From positions 434,001 to 498,000 of the forward strand of contig NZ_CP084876.1 of NCBI RefSeq assembly GCF_020525925.1: a DNA stretch of 64,000 bases. The letters are read 5' to 3'. Below are positions 35,413 to 47,618 of this stretch, piece after piece. The position numbers were made by a program, and so were the translations under genes. The notes below the pieces were generated by a model that saw only the letters and a program-made list of their open reading frames with translations, did no database searches and had not been told where the DNA came from. Position 1 is the first letter of the stretch; each line of letters starts with the position of its first letter. The stretch comes from Klebsiella quasipneumoniae subsp. quasipneumoniae. GTDB lineage: Bacteria; Pseudomonadota; Gammaproteobacteria; Enterobacterales; Enterobacteriaceae.

Positions 35413-35606
35413 CCTTAAAGAACCTGCCTTTGTAGTGCTCACACAGATTGTTTGATAAATAATAAATTTCAAAATGTACTGCGAAGTGCATTGTGAAATT
35501 TTGCTCTTTAAAAATCTGGATCAAGCTGAAAATTGAAACGACACACAGTTAATGTGTGTTCGAGTCTCTCAAATTTTCGCAATCTGAAGACATCTTCGGG
35601 TTGTGA
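35413..35606 (+). other. 16S-23S internal transcribed spacer without tRNA
   Basis: A 194-base spacer with no tRNA gene, where E. coli rrnD has tRNA-Ile and tRNA-Ala. It holds the 3' arm of the 16S processing stem (35435-35460), then a hairpin 35464-35501 with 16 of 17 pairs and a GCGA tetraloop, then a boxA at 35502-35514, then the 5' arm of the 23S processing stem. tRNA-free spacers have been reported in Klebsiella species. Confidence 0.92.
35502..35514 (+). promoter_or_regulatory. boxA antitermination element in the spacer
   Basis: TGCTCTTTAAAAA is the spacer boxA of rRNA operons, placed about 90 bases before 23S. It keeps the antitermination complex on polymerase through the large subunit gene. 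Confidence 0.88.
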
Positions 35607-38508
<2,902 letters not shown>

Positions 38509-38604
38509 ACAACGCCGAAGATGTTTTGGCGGATTGAGAGAAGATTTTCAGCTTCGATACAGATTAGTCGATGCGTCCGCAGGACGTGTTGATAAAACAG
38601 AATT

Positions 38605-38724
38605 TGCCTGGCGGCACTAGCGCGGTGGTCCCACCTGACCCCATGCCGAACTCAGAAGTGAAACGCCGTAGCGCCGATGGTAGTGTGGGGTCTCCCCATG
38701 TGAGAGTAGGGAACTGCCAGGCAT
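38605..38724 (+). rRNA. rrf: 5S ribosomal RNA, first copy
   Basis: A 120-base 5S gene (TGCCTGGCGG to CCAGGCAT), 96 bases after 23S. The terminal helix has G9-U111 and G10-C110, which differ from the second copy by paired changes. Confidence 0.98.
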
Positions 38725-38736
38725 CAAATTTAGCGT

Positions 38737-38812
38737 GCTGATATGGCTCAGTTGGTAGAGCGCACCCTTGGTAAGGGTGAGGTCCCCAGTTCGACTCTGG
38801 GTATCAGCACCA
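38737..38812 (+). tRNA. thrV: tRNA-Thr (anticodon GGU)
   Basis: A 76-base cloverleaf with an encoded CCA end: acceptor GCTGATA/TATCAGC, D loop AGTTGGTAGA, anticodon GGT at 38770-38772 in CTTGGTAAG, and T loop GTTCGACTC. It reads ACC and ACU codons. It lies between two 5S genes, exactly as thrV does in E. coli rrnD. Confidence 0.98.
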
Positions 38813-38848
38813 CTTTTTAGGTTAAAGTTCGGCACGTTGTAAAGAATT

Positions 38849-38968
38849 TGCCTGGCGACAATAGCGCGGCGGTCCCACCTGACCCCATGCCGAACTCAGA
38901 AGTGAAACGTCGTAGCGCCGATGGTAGTGTGGGGTCTCCCCATGTGAGAGTAGGGAATCGCCAGGCAT
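38849..38968 (+). rRNA. rrf: 5S ribosomal RNA, second copy
   Basis: A second 120-base 5S gene after tRNA-Thr. It differs from the first at several positions, including paired changes in helix I (A10-U110, G9-C111) and helix II, and keeps all helices. This is the counterpart of the extra rrfF gene that marks rrnD in E. coli. Confidence 0.98.
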
Positions 38969-38976
38969 CAAATAAA

Positions 38977-39014
38977 GCAGAAGGCCCAGTCGAAAGACTG
39001 GGCCTTCTGCTTTT
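38977..39014 (+). terminator. rRNA operon terminator
   Basis: A 15-bp perfect stem (GCAGAAGGCCCAGTC with GACTGGGCCTTCTGC) capped by a GAAA tetraloop and followed by four T residues, the standard rrn T1-type terminator. Confidence 0.97.
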
Positions 39015-39140
39015 GTGTTATCTGTCGATAAGCAGTCCTGCCGCCAGGGGGAAACCCGTCAAAGCCGATTTGCGCGTAATGCAGCAAGGGACAGTGAGTT
39101 TGTTTGTTTGTTCGGTTGTCATGTGGATGATGCGCAGAAG

Positions 39141-39177
39141 AGCAGATACAGGTTCGACGCTAGCCCCTGTATCTGCT
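39141..39177. repeat. 12-bp inverted repeat downstream of yhdV
   Basis: AGCAGATACAGG (39141-39152) and CCTGTATCTGCT (39166-39177) are perfect partners around a 13-base loop. It lies between the rRNA terminator and the end of yhdV. No proper T-run follows in either direction, so it is only a possible terminator. A (TTTG)3 run lies just before it at about 39099-39110. Nothing else is seen between 39015 and 39190. Confidence 0.8.
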
Positions 39178-39190
39178 GGTCGGGGGAGAA

Positions 39191-39412
39191 TTAGCGGGTC
39201 AGCGCGACGATCCCTAACGTGAGGCCGGCTACCGCGGCGGCGCCCCCGGCGATCGCGCCTGCGGTGTCCCAGTTGTCTTCTGTTGTGCCTTTCATACAGG
39301 TATTGGTGTGGACTAAGCGGCCTTGCGAGTCATACACCGGCACGCAGGGAGAGTCATGGGCACAGCCTGCCAGCAGAGAGGCCAGCAGCGCCACGATTAA
39401 ATACTTTTTCAT
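39191..39412 (-). CDS. yhdV: Small lipoprotein YhdV
   Basis: A 73-residue predicted outer-membrane lipoprotein, matching E. coli YhdV. It has a lipobox LLAGC (Cys17), a short polar part with two further cysteines (SPCVPV, NTCMKG), and a C-terminal glycine-rich hydrophobic segment (AGAIAGGAAAVAGLTLGI) like those of glycine-zipper proteins. Function unknown. It lies directly after the rRNA operon because the E. coli genes yhdWXYZ are absent. Confidence 0.93.
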   Translation of the reverse strand: MKKYLIVALLASLLAGCAHDSPCVPVYDSQGRLVHTNTCMKGTTEDNWDTAGAIAGGAAAVAGLTLGIVALTR

Positions 39413-39662
39413 GATATTACCTCTGGATAATCCGCAGGGTTGTACTGAAAGCCAGTGCAGAACGGAATGGCTTATTTTATCACCGCGGATTGTCCGGCCC
39501 GGATGCCGAAATCATCTCAATATATGAGCCACGTAAATATCGTGAAGATAAGCAGGGGAATATGCAGAAAAGATGGAGAGAACGATCGTGTCCCAGCGCT
39601 GCCGCGCGCGATAGCGGTTGTCAGATAGCGGGAAGCTGTAGTGGTTGCTCATATACCAGGCG

Positions 39663-39690
39663 AAAAAAAAGCGCCCGCAGGGGCGCCTTT
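39663..39690 (-). terminator. Terminator after acrF
   Basis: Read leftward, GCGCCC pairs with GGGCGC around CTGC and is followed by eight T residues, 15 bases after the acrF stop. Confidence 0.9.
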
Positions 39691-39704
39691 AATACCAGGC
39701 CGGG

Positions 39705-42700
39705 TTATTCAGCGTGCCGGGTAAAACGTCGTCTGACGACCACAAAGAAGACCGGAACAAAGAAGATCGCCAGCAGTGTCGCGGTTAGCATCCCGCCCAT
39801 GACACCGGTACCCACCGCATTCTGCGCCCCGCTGCCGGCACCATGGCTAATCACCAGCGGCATGACCCCGAGAATAAAAGCCAGAGAGGTCATCAGAATG
39901 GGTCGCAGGCGCATCCGCGATGCCTCCAGGGTTGCTTCAATGATCCCTTTCCCTTCTTTCTCCATCAGATCCTTGGCGAATTCGACGATCAGGATCGCGT
40001 TCTTCGCCGACAAACCGATCGTGGTCAGAAGGCCTACCTGGAAGTAAACGTCGTTATTCAGCCCACGCAGCGTGGCGGCTAACAGCGCGCCGATCACCCC
40101 CAGCGGAACCACTAGCATGACTGAGAACGGAATCGACCAGCTCTCATACAGCGCCGCCAGGCACAGGAAGACGACAATCAGCGAGATGGCATAGAGCGCG
40201 GGAGCCTGGTTGCCGGAAAGGCGTTCCTGGTAAGACATCCCGGTCCAGTCGTAACCAATACCGCTCGGCAGTTTACTGGCCAGCGCTTCCATCAGCGCCA
40301 TGGCTTCCCCGGTACTCTTGCCCGGCGAGGCTTCACCGAGGATCTCCATGGAGGGTAAACCGTTGTAGCGTTCCAGACGCGGCGAGCCATATATCCAGCG
40401 CGAAGTGACGAAGGCGGAGAACGGAACCATTTCGCCATTGGCGCTACGAACATACATATTGTTAATGTCGCTCGGCAGCATACGGAAATGGGCATCAGCC
40501 TGGACGTACACTTTCTTGACGCGACCACGGTCAATAAAGTCATTGACGTAGTACCCGCCCAGCGCAGCGGATATCGTTTCATTGATATCGGAGAGCGATA
40601 CGCCCAGCGCCTGCGCTTTTTCCTGGTCGACATCCAGTTTGAACTGCGGCGTATCTTCCAGCCCATTAGGCCGTACCCGTACCAGCTGATCCGGATGCTG
40701 TTTCACCATGCCCAGCAGTTGATTGCGCGCCTGCGTCAGGGCAGTATGACCTAGCCCGCCCTGGTCGATCAGCTCAAAGTCGAAGCCGGTGGCGGTACCC
40801 AGCTCAATAATGGCAGGCATGTTGAACGGGAAAACCATGGCGTCTTTGATCTGGCTGAAGGCCACGGTGGCTCGCTTGATGATGGACTCCACGCTGTTTT
40901 TATCGCCGCTGCGCGCTTCCCATGGTTTCAGGCTGACAAACGCCATGCCGGAGTTTTGTCCCTGGCCGCTGAAGCTGAAGCCGTTAACGGTAAAGACGCT
41001 TTCGACGTTAGCCTTCTCGTTATGCAGATAGTAGTCGGTCACGGTATCCAGCACTTTCTGTGTCCGCTCCTGTGTAGCGCCGGAAGGCAGCTGGATCATG
41101 GTCAGGAAGACCCCCTGGTCTTCATCGGGTAGAAAGGATGTCGGGAGACGCATAAACAGCACGGCCATTCCCACGACGATCAGCAGATAGATCACCAGGT
41201 AACGGCCGGTTCCACGCAAAATACCGCTGACGCTGTTGGTGTAGTGGTTAACGCTCTGGTCAAAACGGGCGTTAAACCAGCCGAAAAATCCTTTTTTCTC
41301 ATGGTGTTCAGCTGAGGCTGGCTTCAACAACGTGGCGCAGAGCGCTGGTGTCAGCACCAGGGCAACCAGCACGGAGAGCGCCATGGCGGAAACGATGGTG
41401 ATCGAAAACTGGCGATAAATCGCGCCGGTGGAACCGCCGAAGAAGGCCATCGGCACGAAAACCGCAGAGAGCACCATGGCGATACCCACCAGCGCCCCCT
41501 GGATCTGCGACATCGACTTTTCCGTCGCTTCTTTTGGCGAGAGCTTCTCCTCAACCATCACACGTTCGACGTTTTCCACCACCACAATGGCGTCATCGAC
41601 CAGCAGACCTATCGCCAGCACCATACCAAACATCGTCAGGGTGTTGATGGAGTAGCCAAACATCGACAGTACCGCGAAGGTACCCAACAGCACGACGGGC
41701 ACGGCAATGGTCGGAATGAGCGTAGCGCGCATGTTCTGCAGGAACAGATACATGACAAGGAAGACGAGAATAATCGCTTCAAAGAGCGTTTTGACCACTT
41801 CGTGAATAGAGATTTTGACGAAAGGGGTCGTATCGTACGGATAGACCACCTTCATTCCCTGGGGGAAGTAAGGCTGCAGTTCGGCCAGCTTCGCTTTAAT
41901 CGCGGTGGCAGTATCCAGCGCGTTGGCGCCGGTCGCGAGCTTAATACCCAGACCAGAGGCGGGCTTGCCGTTAATTCTGGCGACGACATTGTAGTTCTCT
42001 CCGCCCAGCTCAACGCGGGCGACATCTTTCAAATGGACGACAGAACCATCGGCATTGACCCGCAGCGTGACCTTGCCAAACTCCTGCGGATCTTTAAGCC
42101 GCGTCTGGGCAATGATCGACGCGTTCAACTGCTGGCCTTTCAGCGCTGGCGTACCGCCCAGCTGGCCGGCGGCAATCTGATCGTTCTGAACCTGCAGCGC
42201 ATTGATGACGTCCACCGGCGTCAGGTTGTATTTGTTCAGCAGGTTGCCATCCAGCCAGATGCGCATGGCGTACTGCGCGCCGAACAGCTGTACATCGCCC
42301 ACACCGTTGAGTCGGCTGATGGGATCTTTAACATTAGAGGCGACATAGTCGGAAATATCATCCTGGGTGGTGACCGGGTTATCAGAGATAAAGCCGGCCA
42401 CCAGCAGGAAGCTGCTGCTGGACTTCTCTACGCTAATTCCCTGCTGCTGGACTTCCTGAGGCAGCAGCGGGGTGGCCAGCTGCAGTTTGTTTTGCACCTG
42501 CACCTGGGCGATATCCGGATCGGTGCCGGACTTAAAGGTAAGCGTGATGGTTACTGAGCCGGCGGAATCGCTGGTCGACGACATATACATCAGGTTGTCG
42601 ATACCGTTCATGTTCTGCTCAATAACCTGAGTGACCGTGTCCTGCACGGTCTGAGCATCCGCACCGGGATAGGTGGCGGAGATCGCCACCGCAGGGGGCG

Positions 42701-42815
42701 CAATCGTCGGATACTGCGCTATCGGCAGCTGGAGAATGGCCAGACCGCCGGCAATCATCATGATGATGGCCAGCACCCAGGCAAAGACCGGTCGATGGAT
42801 AAAAAACTTAGACAT
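39705..42815 (-). CDS. acrF: RND multidrug efflux transporter AcrF
   Basis: AcrF is the inner-membrane proton-driven pump of a tripartite RND exporter that works with AcrE and TolC. The 1036-residue protein shows the RND layout: twelve membrane segments, two large periplasmic loops, and the proton-relay aspartates in [12 protein letters not shown] (407-408 region). It lies 12 bases after acrE on the same strand. It is closer to AcrF/AcrB than to other RND pumps; a Klebsiella-specific name may apply. In E. coli this operon is normally silent. Confidence 0.94.
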   Translation of the reverse strand: MSKFFIHRPVFAWVLAIIMMIAGGLAILQLPIAQYPTIAPPAVAISATYPGADAQTVQDTVTQVIEQNMNGIDNLMYMSSTSDSAGSVTITLTFKSGTDPDIAQVQVQNKLQLATPLLPQEVQQQGISVEKSSSSFLLVAGFISDNPVTTQDDISDYVASNVKDPISRLNGVGDVQLFGAQYAMRIWLDGNLLNKYNLTPVDVINALQVQNDQIAAGQLGGTPALKGQQLNASIIAQTRLKDPQEFGKVTLRVNADGSVVHLKDVARVELGGENYNVVARINGKPASGLGIKLATGANALDTATAIKAKLAELQPYFPQGMKVVYPYDTTPFVKISIHEVVKTLFEAIILVFLVMYLFLQNMRATLIPTIAVPVVLLGTFAVLSMFGYSINTLTMFGMVLAIGLLVDDAIVVVENVERVMVEEKLSPKEATEKSMSQIQGALVGIAMVLSAVFVPMAFFGGSTGAIYRQFSITIVSAMALSVLVALVLTPALCATLLKPASAEHHEKKGFFGWFNARFDQSVNHYTNSVSGILRGTGRYLVIYLLIVVGMAVLFMRLPTSFLPDEDQGVFLTMIQLPSGATQERTQKVLDTVTDYYLHNEKANVESVFTVNGFSFSGQGQNSGMAFVSLKPWEARSGDKNSVESIIKRATVAFSQIKDAMVFPFNMPAIIELGTATGFDFELIDQGGLGHTALTQARNQLLGMVKQHPDQLVRVRPNGLEDTPQFKLDVDQEKAQALGVSLSDINETISAALGGYYVNDFIDRGRVKKVYVQADAHFRMLPSDINNMYVRSANGEMVPFSAFVTSRWIYGSPRLERYNGLPSMEILGEASPGKSTGEAMALMEALASKLPSGIGYDWTGMSYQERLSGNQAPALYAISLIVVFLCLAALYESWSIPFSVMLVVPLGVIGALLAATLRGLNNDVYFQVGLLTTIGLSAKNAILIVEFAKDLMEKEGKGIIEATLEASRMRLRPILMTSLAFILGVMPLVISHGAGSGAQNAVGTGVMGGMLTATLLAIFFVPVFFVVVRRRFTRHAE

Positions 42816-42827
42816 GGCTGGGTATCC

Positions 42828-43967
42828 TTATTGCGCGACCGGTGCCGCACGCTCCACTTCTGCTTTAACGGTGACGCCGGGACGGACTTTCTGTAAGCCG
42901 CTGACAATCACCTTGTCGCCCGGCTTCAGCCCGCTGGTGATAAGCCACTTATCGCCCACGGCCTGGGAAGCCACCACTTGACGGGTTTCAACCTGATTTT
43001 TGTCATTCACCAGCATGACGGAGGCATCGCCCCGCGGCGTTCGAGTCACCCCCTGCTGCGGCACCAGGATGGCCTGCGGATCGGTGCCTTCATCGATGCG
43101 GGCGCGGACGAACATCCCCGGCAGCAGGACATGCTGCGGGTTAGGGAAGATAGCGCGCAGGGTAATTGAACCTGTACTTTCATCGACAGTGACGTCGGAG
43201 AACTGCAGCGAACCCTTAAGCGGATAGGCCTGACCGTTCTCCATCAGCAGTTCAACGCTTTTGGTGTCGCCGCCGCGTTGCAGGCTTTCCTGCTTAAGGC
43301 GCATGAAGTCATTGCTGGATTCCGTCACGTCGACGTAGATCGGATCGAGCTGCTGGACGGTGGCCAGGGCATCCGACTGACCGTTGGTAACCAATGCCCC
43401 CTCGGTGACGCTCGATTTACCGATGCGTCCGCTAATGGGAGAGGTCACTTTGGTGTAGGCCAGGTTGATGCGGGCGCTTTCCACGGAGGCTTTGGTAGCG
43501 ATGACGTCGGCATCGGCCTGGCGGGCGGTGGCTACCGCCTGATCGTATTCCTGTTGACTGATATACTTGGTACCCAGCAGCGGAACGTAGCGTTTCACCG
43601 TCAAGTGGGCGATGGCGGCTGCGGCTTCGGCTTTTGCTTCATCGCCCTTGGCGCTGTTCCACGCCGCCTGGTAGGTTGCCGGATCGATCTGATAGAGCGA
43701 CTGGCCTGCTTCGACATCGCTTCCTTCAACAAAGTTACGCTTCAGGATAATACCGCTTACCTGAGGGCGGACTTCCGCCACGCGAAAAGCTGAAGTTCGG
43801 CCTGGCAGTTCGGTGGTGACCGACAGCGGCGCGCTGTTCACGACATGGACCGTCACCTGCGGCGCCTGGGCATGGGGTTGCGGATTGTCCGAATTATCGC
43901 AGCCGGTAAGCAATAAGGCCGAGATAATTAAACCGGATAAAAGTGTCACTCTGGCGTGAGTAGTCAT
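42828..43967 (-). CDS. acrE: RND efflux periplasmic adaptor AcrE
   Basis: AcrE is the periplasmic membrane-fusion protein that links AcrF to TolC. The 379-residue lipoprotein has a lipobox LLTGC (Cys23), then lipoyl-like, helical hairpin (about 100-170) and beta-barrel domains, with the family motif RPQVSGIILKRNFVEGSDV. It is first in the acrEF operon, divergent from acrS. Confidence 0.94.
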   Translation of the reverse strand: MTTHARVTLLSGLIISALLLTGCDNSDNPQPHAQAPQVTVHVVNSAPLSVTTELPGRTSAFRVAEVRPQVSGIILKRNFVEGSDVEAGQSLYQIDPATYQAAWNSAKGDEAKAEAAAAIAHLTVKRYVPLLGTKYISQQEYDQAVATARQADADVIATKASVESARINLAYTKVTSPISGRIGKSSVTEGALVTNGQSDALATVQQLDPIYVDVTESSNDFMRLKQESLQRGGDTKSVELLMENGQAYPLKGSLQFSDVTVDESTGSITLRAIFPNPQHVLLPGMFVRARIDEGTDPQAILVPQQGVTRTPRGDASVMLVNDKNQVETRQVVASQAVGDKWLITSGLKPGDKVIVSGLQKVRPGVTVKAEVERAAPVAQ

Positions 43968-44160
43968 GGCGGTTCCTTATAGATTACGTGCCAAATTCGG
44001 CGGCGAATCTGTGAAAGAAAGAGGGAATTAAAAAGCAGTTTGCCATCCTACAAATAAACGCCGCTGGATGTAAGGGATAGTTATTTTGGGACAATCAGCA
44101 AGGCACGCAAAAACAAAAAAACGCGCTGCCTTTTTATTCTGTTTACCTTAATTGTAAATC

Positions 44161-44202
44161 TTAATAAATAGACATCAATTCCGTGAATGAGTTATTTATT
44201 AA
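44161..44202. repeat. 10-bp inverted repeat in the acrE-acrS gap
   Basis: TTAATAAATA (44161-44170) and TATTTATTAA (44193-44202) are perfect inverted repeats 22 bases apart. A second, smaller dyad TGACG/CGTCA sits at 44224-44237. The whole 376-base gap (43968-44343) is AT-rich and contains the divergent promoters. Either repeat could be an AcrS or H-NS site; no promoter could be set with confidence. Confidence 0.7.
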
Positions 44203-44343
44203 TATTGATTTGGGTAATTTATTTGACGATGGCGTCAGAATTAACTTGTCTGCATTTTTGCTAAAAAATATTCCATGACAAATGTTAGGTTAAGCGATCT
44301 TCAGAAAATCCTAAATATCCTGTCCGGCGGGAAGGGGGCTTGT

Positions 44344-44997
44344 ATGGCAAGAAAAACGAAAGAAGAGGCGCTACGCACGCGGCAGCTCCTGATTGAGTCC
44401 GCGATCCAGCAGTTCGCTCTGCGGGGGGTGACCAACACGACCCTGACGGATATTGCTGATGCGGCGGGAGTGACCCGCGGCGCCGTCTACTGGCATTTTG
44501 CCAGTAAGACCGAGCTGTTTAATGAAATGTGGCAGCAGCAGCCACCGCTCAGGGATTTGATTCAGCATAGCCTCGCAACAGAGAATGAACAGGAGCCTTT
44601 AAATGCATTGCGCGAGCGGTTTATTACCGGGCTCCGCTATATTGCTGCGAATCCTCGCCAGCGCGCGCTGATGCAAATTCTTTATCAGCGCTGCGAGTTT
44701 TCCAATGATATGCTTTCGGAAAATGAAATTCGCCAGCGCATTGGCTTTAATTATTCGCTCATCGGCGGCATGCTGCAGTGCTGTGTGCGTAACAATATAT
44801 TGCCAGCCGAAACAAATATTGAAGTGATATTAATTGTTTTACACAGCGCCTTTTCCGGACTAATTAAAAACTGGCTGCTCGATCCGCAACGCTTCGATCT
44901 TTATCAGCAGGCGCCTGCGCTGGTGGATAATATTATGGCGGTAGTCTGTGCTGCTCGTGTATTGGAGACGCCGGTACTGCGGGCGGTGAATCAGTAA
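44344..44997 (+). CDS. acrS: TetR-family repressor AcrS (EnvR)
   Basis: A TetR regulator divergent from acrEF and expected to repress efflux genes; in E. coli AcrS represses acrAB. The 217-residue protein has an N-terminal helix-turn-helix (about 28-50, TLTDIADAAGVTRGAVYWHF) and a helical ligand domain. The ATG at 44344 with AAGGGGG ahead gives MARKTKEEAL, the AcrR/AcrS start; the frame from 44275 adds 23 unsupported residues. Confidence 0.92.
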   Translation: MARKTKEEALRTRQLLIESAIQQFALRGVTNTTLTDIADAAGVTRGAVYWHFASKTELFNEMWQQQPPLRDLIQHSLATENEQEPLNALRERFITGLRYIAANPRQRALMQILYQRCEFSNDMLSENEIRQRIGFNYSLIGGMLQCCVRNNILPAETNIEVILIVLHSAFSGLIKNWLLDPQRFDLYQQAPALVDNIMAVVCAARVLETPVLRAVNQ

Positions 44998-45023
44998 TGT
45001 GTCCCGCTGCCGCAGGTAATAAA

Positions 45024-45055
45024 AAAGGCGCTTCCCCATGCCGAAGAGCGCCTTT
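45024..45055. terminator. Bidirectional terminator between acrS and fis
   Basis: AAAGGCGCT and AGCGCCTTT form a 9-bp perfect stem around a 14-base loop. Read leftward it ends in a long T-run after fis; read rightward it ends in TTTT after acrS. It serves two convergent genes. Confidence 0.88.
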
Positions 45056-45081
45056 TATATCAAGCAAGCAACTGACTAGTA

Positions 45082-45378
45082 TCAGTTCATGCCGTATTTT
45101 TTCAGTTTTTTACGCAGCGTACCGCGGTTGATGCCCATCATCAGGGCAGCGCGGGTCTGGTTACCACGGGTGTATTGCATCACCATGTCCAACAGGGGCT
45201 GTTCAACTTCAGCCAGTACCAGCTCATACAGGTCATTCACATCCTGACCGTTCAGTTGAGCAAAATAGTTCTTCAGTGCCTGTTTAACCGAGTCACGCAG
45301 GGGCTTTTGAGTTACCTGATCCTGAGAGTTAACGGTAGAAACGGTCAGTACGTCAGAATTTACGCGTTGTTCGAACAT
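45082..45378 (-). CDS. fis: DNA-binding protein Fis
   Basis: Fis bends DNA, activates rRNA promoters, and shapes the nucleoid in fast growth. The 98-residue protein appears identical to E. coli Fis, with the N-terminal beta-hairpin used for Hin/Gin activation and the C-terminal helix-turn-helix (about 74-96, [19 protein letters not shown]). It is second in the dusB-fis operon, 24 bases after dusB. Confidence 0.99.
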
Positions 45379-45402
45379 AGTTCTGTCAGCTCTTTATTTC
45401 TA

Positions 45403-46368
45403 TTACGCAAAATTTTCGAAGTATGCCTCCAACGCCTCCAGCTGTTCGCTGGCATCCTCAATGGCGTTGAATGTGCGCCGAAACTGGTCATCTGGAGCAT
45501 GTTCCTGAAGATACCAGGAGACGTGTTTACGCGCGATTCGGTACCCTTTTGCCTGACCATAAAAGTCATGCAATTCCCGAACGTGCGCACAAAGCAAGCG
45601 CTTGACCTCTGCCAGCGGCAGCGGGGGCAGCAGCTCTCCAGTGTCCAGATAATGCTGGATTTCCCGAAAGATCCAGGGTCTTCCCTGAGCTGCACGGCCT
45701 ATCATCAGGGCATCAGCCCCTGTATAGTCGAGCACAGCTCTGGCTTTAAGCGGGTCAGTAATGTCGCCATTCGCGATAATCGGAATGGAAACTTTCTGCT
45801 TAACTGCCCGAATACTGTCGTACTCAGCGTCTCCGTTAAACAAGCAGGCGCGGGTGCGTCCGTGAATAGTCAGAGCCTGAATGCCACACTCTTCGGCCAG
45901 TTGGGCAATCTCTACGCAGTTACGGTGTTCCGGTTCCCAACCGGTGCGAATCTTGAGAGTCACAGGAACGTCCACCGCATTCACGACCGCCGTCAGGATC
46001 GACTTCACCTGGTCGGGGTACTGCAAGAGGGCTGAACCTGCAAGCTTGCGATTCACCTTTTTCGCCGGGCATCCCATATTGATATCAATAATCTGGGCGC
46101 CGCTTTCCACGTTAATCCGCGCGGCGGCAGCCATCTCTTCCGGCACGCTACCGGCGATTTGCACGGTACGAATACCGGGCTCATCAATATGCACCATCCG
46201 TAAACGGGACTTGTCGCTCTCCCACACCTGTGGGTTAGAGGACATCATCTCGGAAACGGTTAAACCCGCTCCCATCTCGTAGCACAGCGTCCGGAATGGT
46301 CTGTCAGTAATGCCAGCCATGGGCGCTGCGATCAGGCGATTTCTGAGCTGGTGGTGTCCGATGCGCAT
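45403..46368 (-). CDS. dusB: tRNA-dihydrouridine synthase DusB
   Basis: DusB is an FMN enzyme that reduces uridine in the tRNA D loop (U17 in E. coli). The 321-residue protein has a TIM-barrel with the catalytic Cys100 in INMGCPAKK and the FMN-phosphate motif in the C-terminal part of the barrel ([22 protein letters not shown]), then a helical tRNA-binding domain. First gene of the dusB-fis operon. Confidence 0.98.
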   Translation of the reverse strand: MRIGHHQLRNRLIAAPMAGITDRPFRTLCYEMGAGLTVSEMMSSNPQVWESDKSRLRMVHIDEPGIRTVQIAGSVPEEMAAAARINVESGAQIIDINMGCPAKKVNRKLAGSALLQYPDQVKSILTAVVNAVDVPVTLKIRTGWEPEHRNCVEIAQLAEECGIQALTIHGRTRACLFNGDAEYDSIRAVKQKVSIPIIANGDITDPLKARAVLDYTGADALMIGRAAQGRPWIFREIQHYLDTGELLPPLPLAEVKRLLCAHVRELHDFYGQAKGYRIARKHVSWYLQEHAPDDQFRRTFNAIEDASEQLEALEAYFENFA

Positions 46369-46407
46369 GAGTTAAGAAATGACCATACTGTGACTGCAAG
46401 GCGGCGT

Positions 46408-46436
46408 ATATTACGCATTTTTTGCACGAGATGAAA
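46408..46436 (-). promoter_or_regulatory. dusB-fis promoter
   Basis: Read leftward, TTTCAT (46436-46431) and TAATAT (46413-46408) are 17 bases apart, followed by the GC-rich ACGCCGCC discriminator. The sequence matches the E. coli fis promoter, which is stringently controlled and autorepressed. The AT-rich stretch upstream (46440-46695) holds the usual Fis and CRP sites in E. coli; I did not place single sites. Confidence 0.88.
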
Positions 46437-46695
46437 GGCCAAACTTTGAGCAATCCTCTGTTGCAGATCAATGAATCCGGGACTAACGTAAAAGGAATGA
46501 ATAAATACTTATATTAATCATTGATTTAATGGCTGATGGATAATTTGTGTCCATTTATAAAATCATAAAACTTCTCGATTTTTCTTAGAAAAACTCGCTA
46601 CCAGACGATATAAAACGCTGTTTTTATAGCCAAAAAAGTGCTCTGTAGTGCGATCTGCCTCTCATTTCCTGGCATTATTTGGTGGCTACTGGAAA

Positions 46696-46720
46696 CAAAA
46701 ATGCGGCCCACAGGCCGCAT
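46696..46720 (-). terminator. Terminator after prmA
   Basis: Read leftward, ATGCGGCC pairs with GGCCGCAT around TGTG and is followed by TTTTTG. It lies just after the prmA stop. Confidence 0.9.
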
Positions 46721-46725
46721 TGCGC

Positions 46726-47607
46726 TTAGTTTTTCCGGCCGGTGATCCGGCACCACTCCTCTTTCTCGACCACCGGGTCAAGGGTGAAGAGATCGGCGTA
46801 GGCTTCACAGACGCTCTCCGCCTGGCTGGCAAGGATGCCGGAAAGCCCCAGCAAACCGCCTGAAACGGGCAGGACGCTGATTAACGGCGCCAGCTCACGT
46901 AACGGGCCAGCCAGGATATTGGCGACCACGACGTCGGCTTTCATCGACTCCGGCTGGTCCTGAGGAAGATAGAGCTCCAGACGCTCAGAGACGCCGTTAC
47001 GCTGAGCGTTATCGCGGCTGGCCTGAATAGCCTGCGGGTCGATATCAATGCCGATCGCTTTTGCGGCTCCCAGCTTCAGCGCGGCAATCGCCAGGATGCC
47101 GGAACCGCAGCCAAAATCAATGACCGTTTTTCCGTTGAGGTCGAGTCCATCGAGCCACTGCAGGCACAGGGATGTCGTCGGGTGCGTGCCGGTACCGAAG
47201 GCCAGACCCGGATCGAGCATCACGTTGACGGCATTTTCATCCGGAACGTCGCGCCAGCTCGGGCAGATCCACAGCCGCTCACCGAAACGCATCGGATGGA
47301 AGTTATCCATCCATTCCCGCTCCCAGTCTTTATCTTCCAGCTGCTCGATCTTATGCGCGAAGTCGGCGCCCAGCAGCGGGTGCTGCTCCAGTTGGGCAAC
47401 GACCGCTTTCATATCGGTTTCGGCATCGAACAGGCCGATCACGTCGGTATCGCCCCACAGCCGGGTTTCCCCGGGCAACGGCTCAAATACCGGCGTATCG
47501 TGCGTATCCTGGAAGGTGATCGAGACCGATCCGGCCTCCATCAGCGCATCGCTAAGATCTTCAGCGTTCGCGCCGGTGGTATTTAGTTTCAGTTGGATCC
47601 ATGGCAT
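46726..47607 (-). CDS. prmA: Ribosomal protein L11 methyltransferase PrmA
   Basis: PrmA trimethylates several amino groups of ribosomal protein L11. The 293-residue protein has an N-terminal substrate domain and a SAM-dependent domain with DFGCGSG (164-170) and the NPPY-like segment VANILAGPL. It lies 11 bases after panF and ends the yhdT-panF-prmA operon. Confidence 0.98.
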   Translation of the reverse strand: MPWIQLKLNTTGANAEDLSDALMEAGSVSITFQDTHDTPVFEPLPGETRLWGDTDVIGLFDAETDMKAVVAQLEQHPLLGADFAHKIEQLEDKDWEREWMDNFHPMRFGERLWICPSWRDVPDENAVNVMLDPGLAFGTGTHPTTSLCLQWLDGLDLNGKTVIDFGCGSGILAIAALKLGAAKAIGIDIDPQAIQASRDNAQRNGVSERLELYLPQDQPESMKADVVVANILAGPLRELAPLISVLPVSGGLLGLSGILASQAESVCEAYADLFTLDPVVEKEEWCRITGRKN

Positions 47608-47618
47608 AGCAAAACTCT

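Noticed and set aside
35464..35501. The spacer hairpin as a tRNA pseudogene
   Set aside because: It has no D-arm, anticodon arm or T-loop (GTTCGA) remnants, and the stem is a simple hairpin, so it is not a decayed tRNA.
39490..40047. A 185-codon frame on the plus strand overlapping the end of acrF
   Set aside because: It runs antisense into acrF, contains the acrF terminator, and lacks a convincing start or family match.
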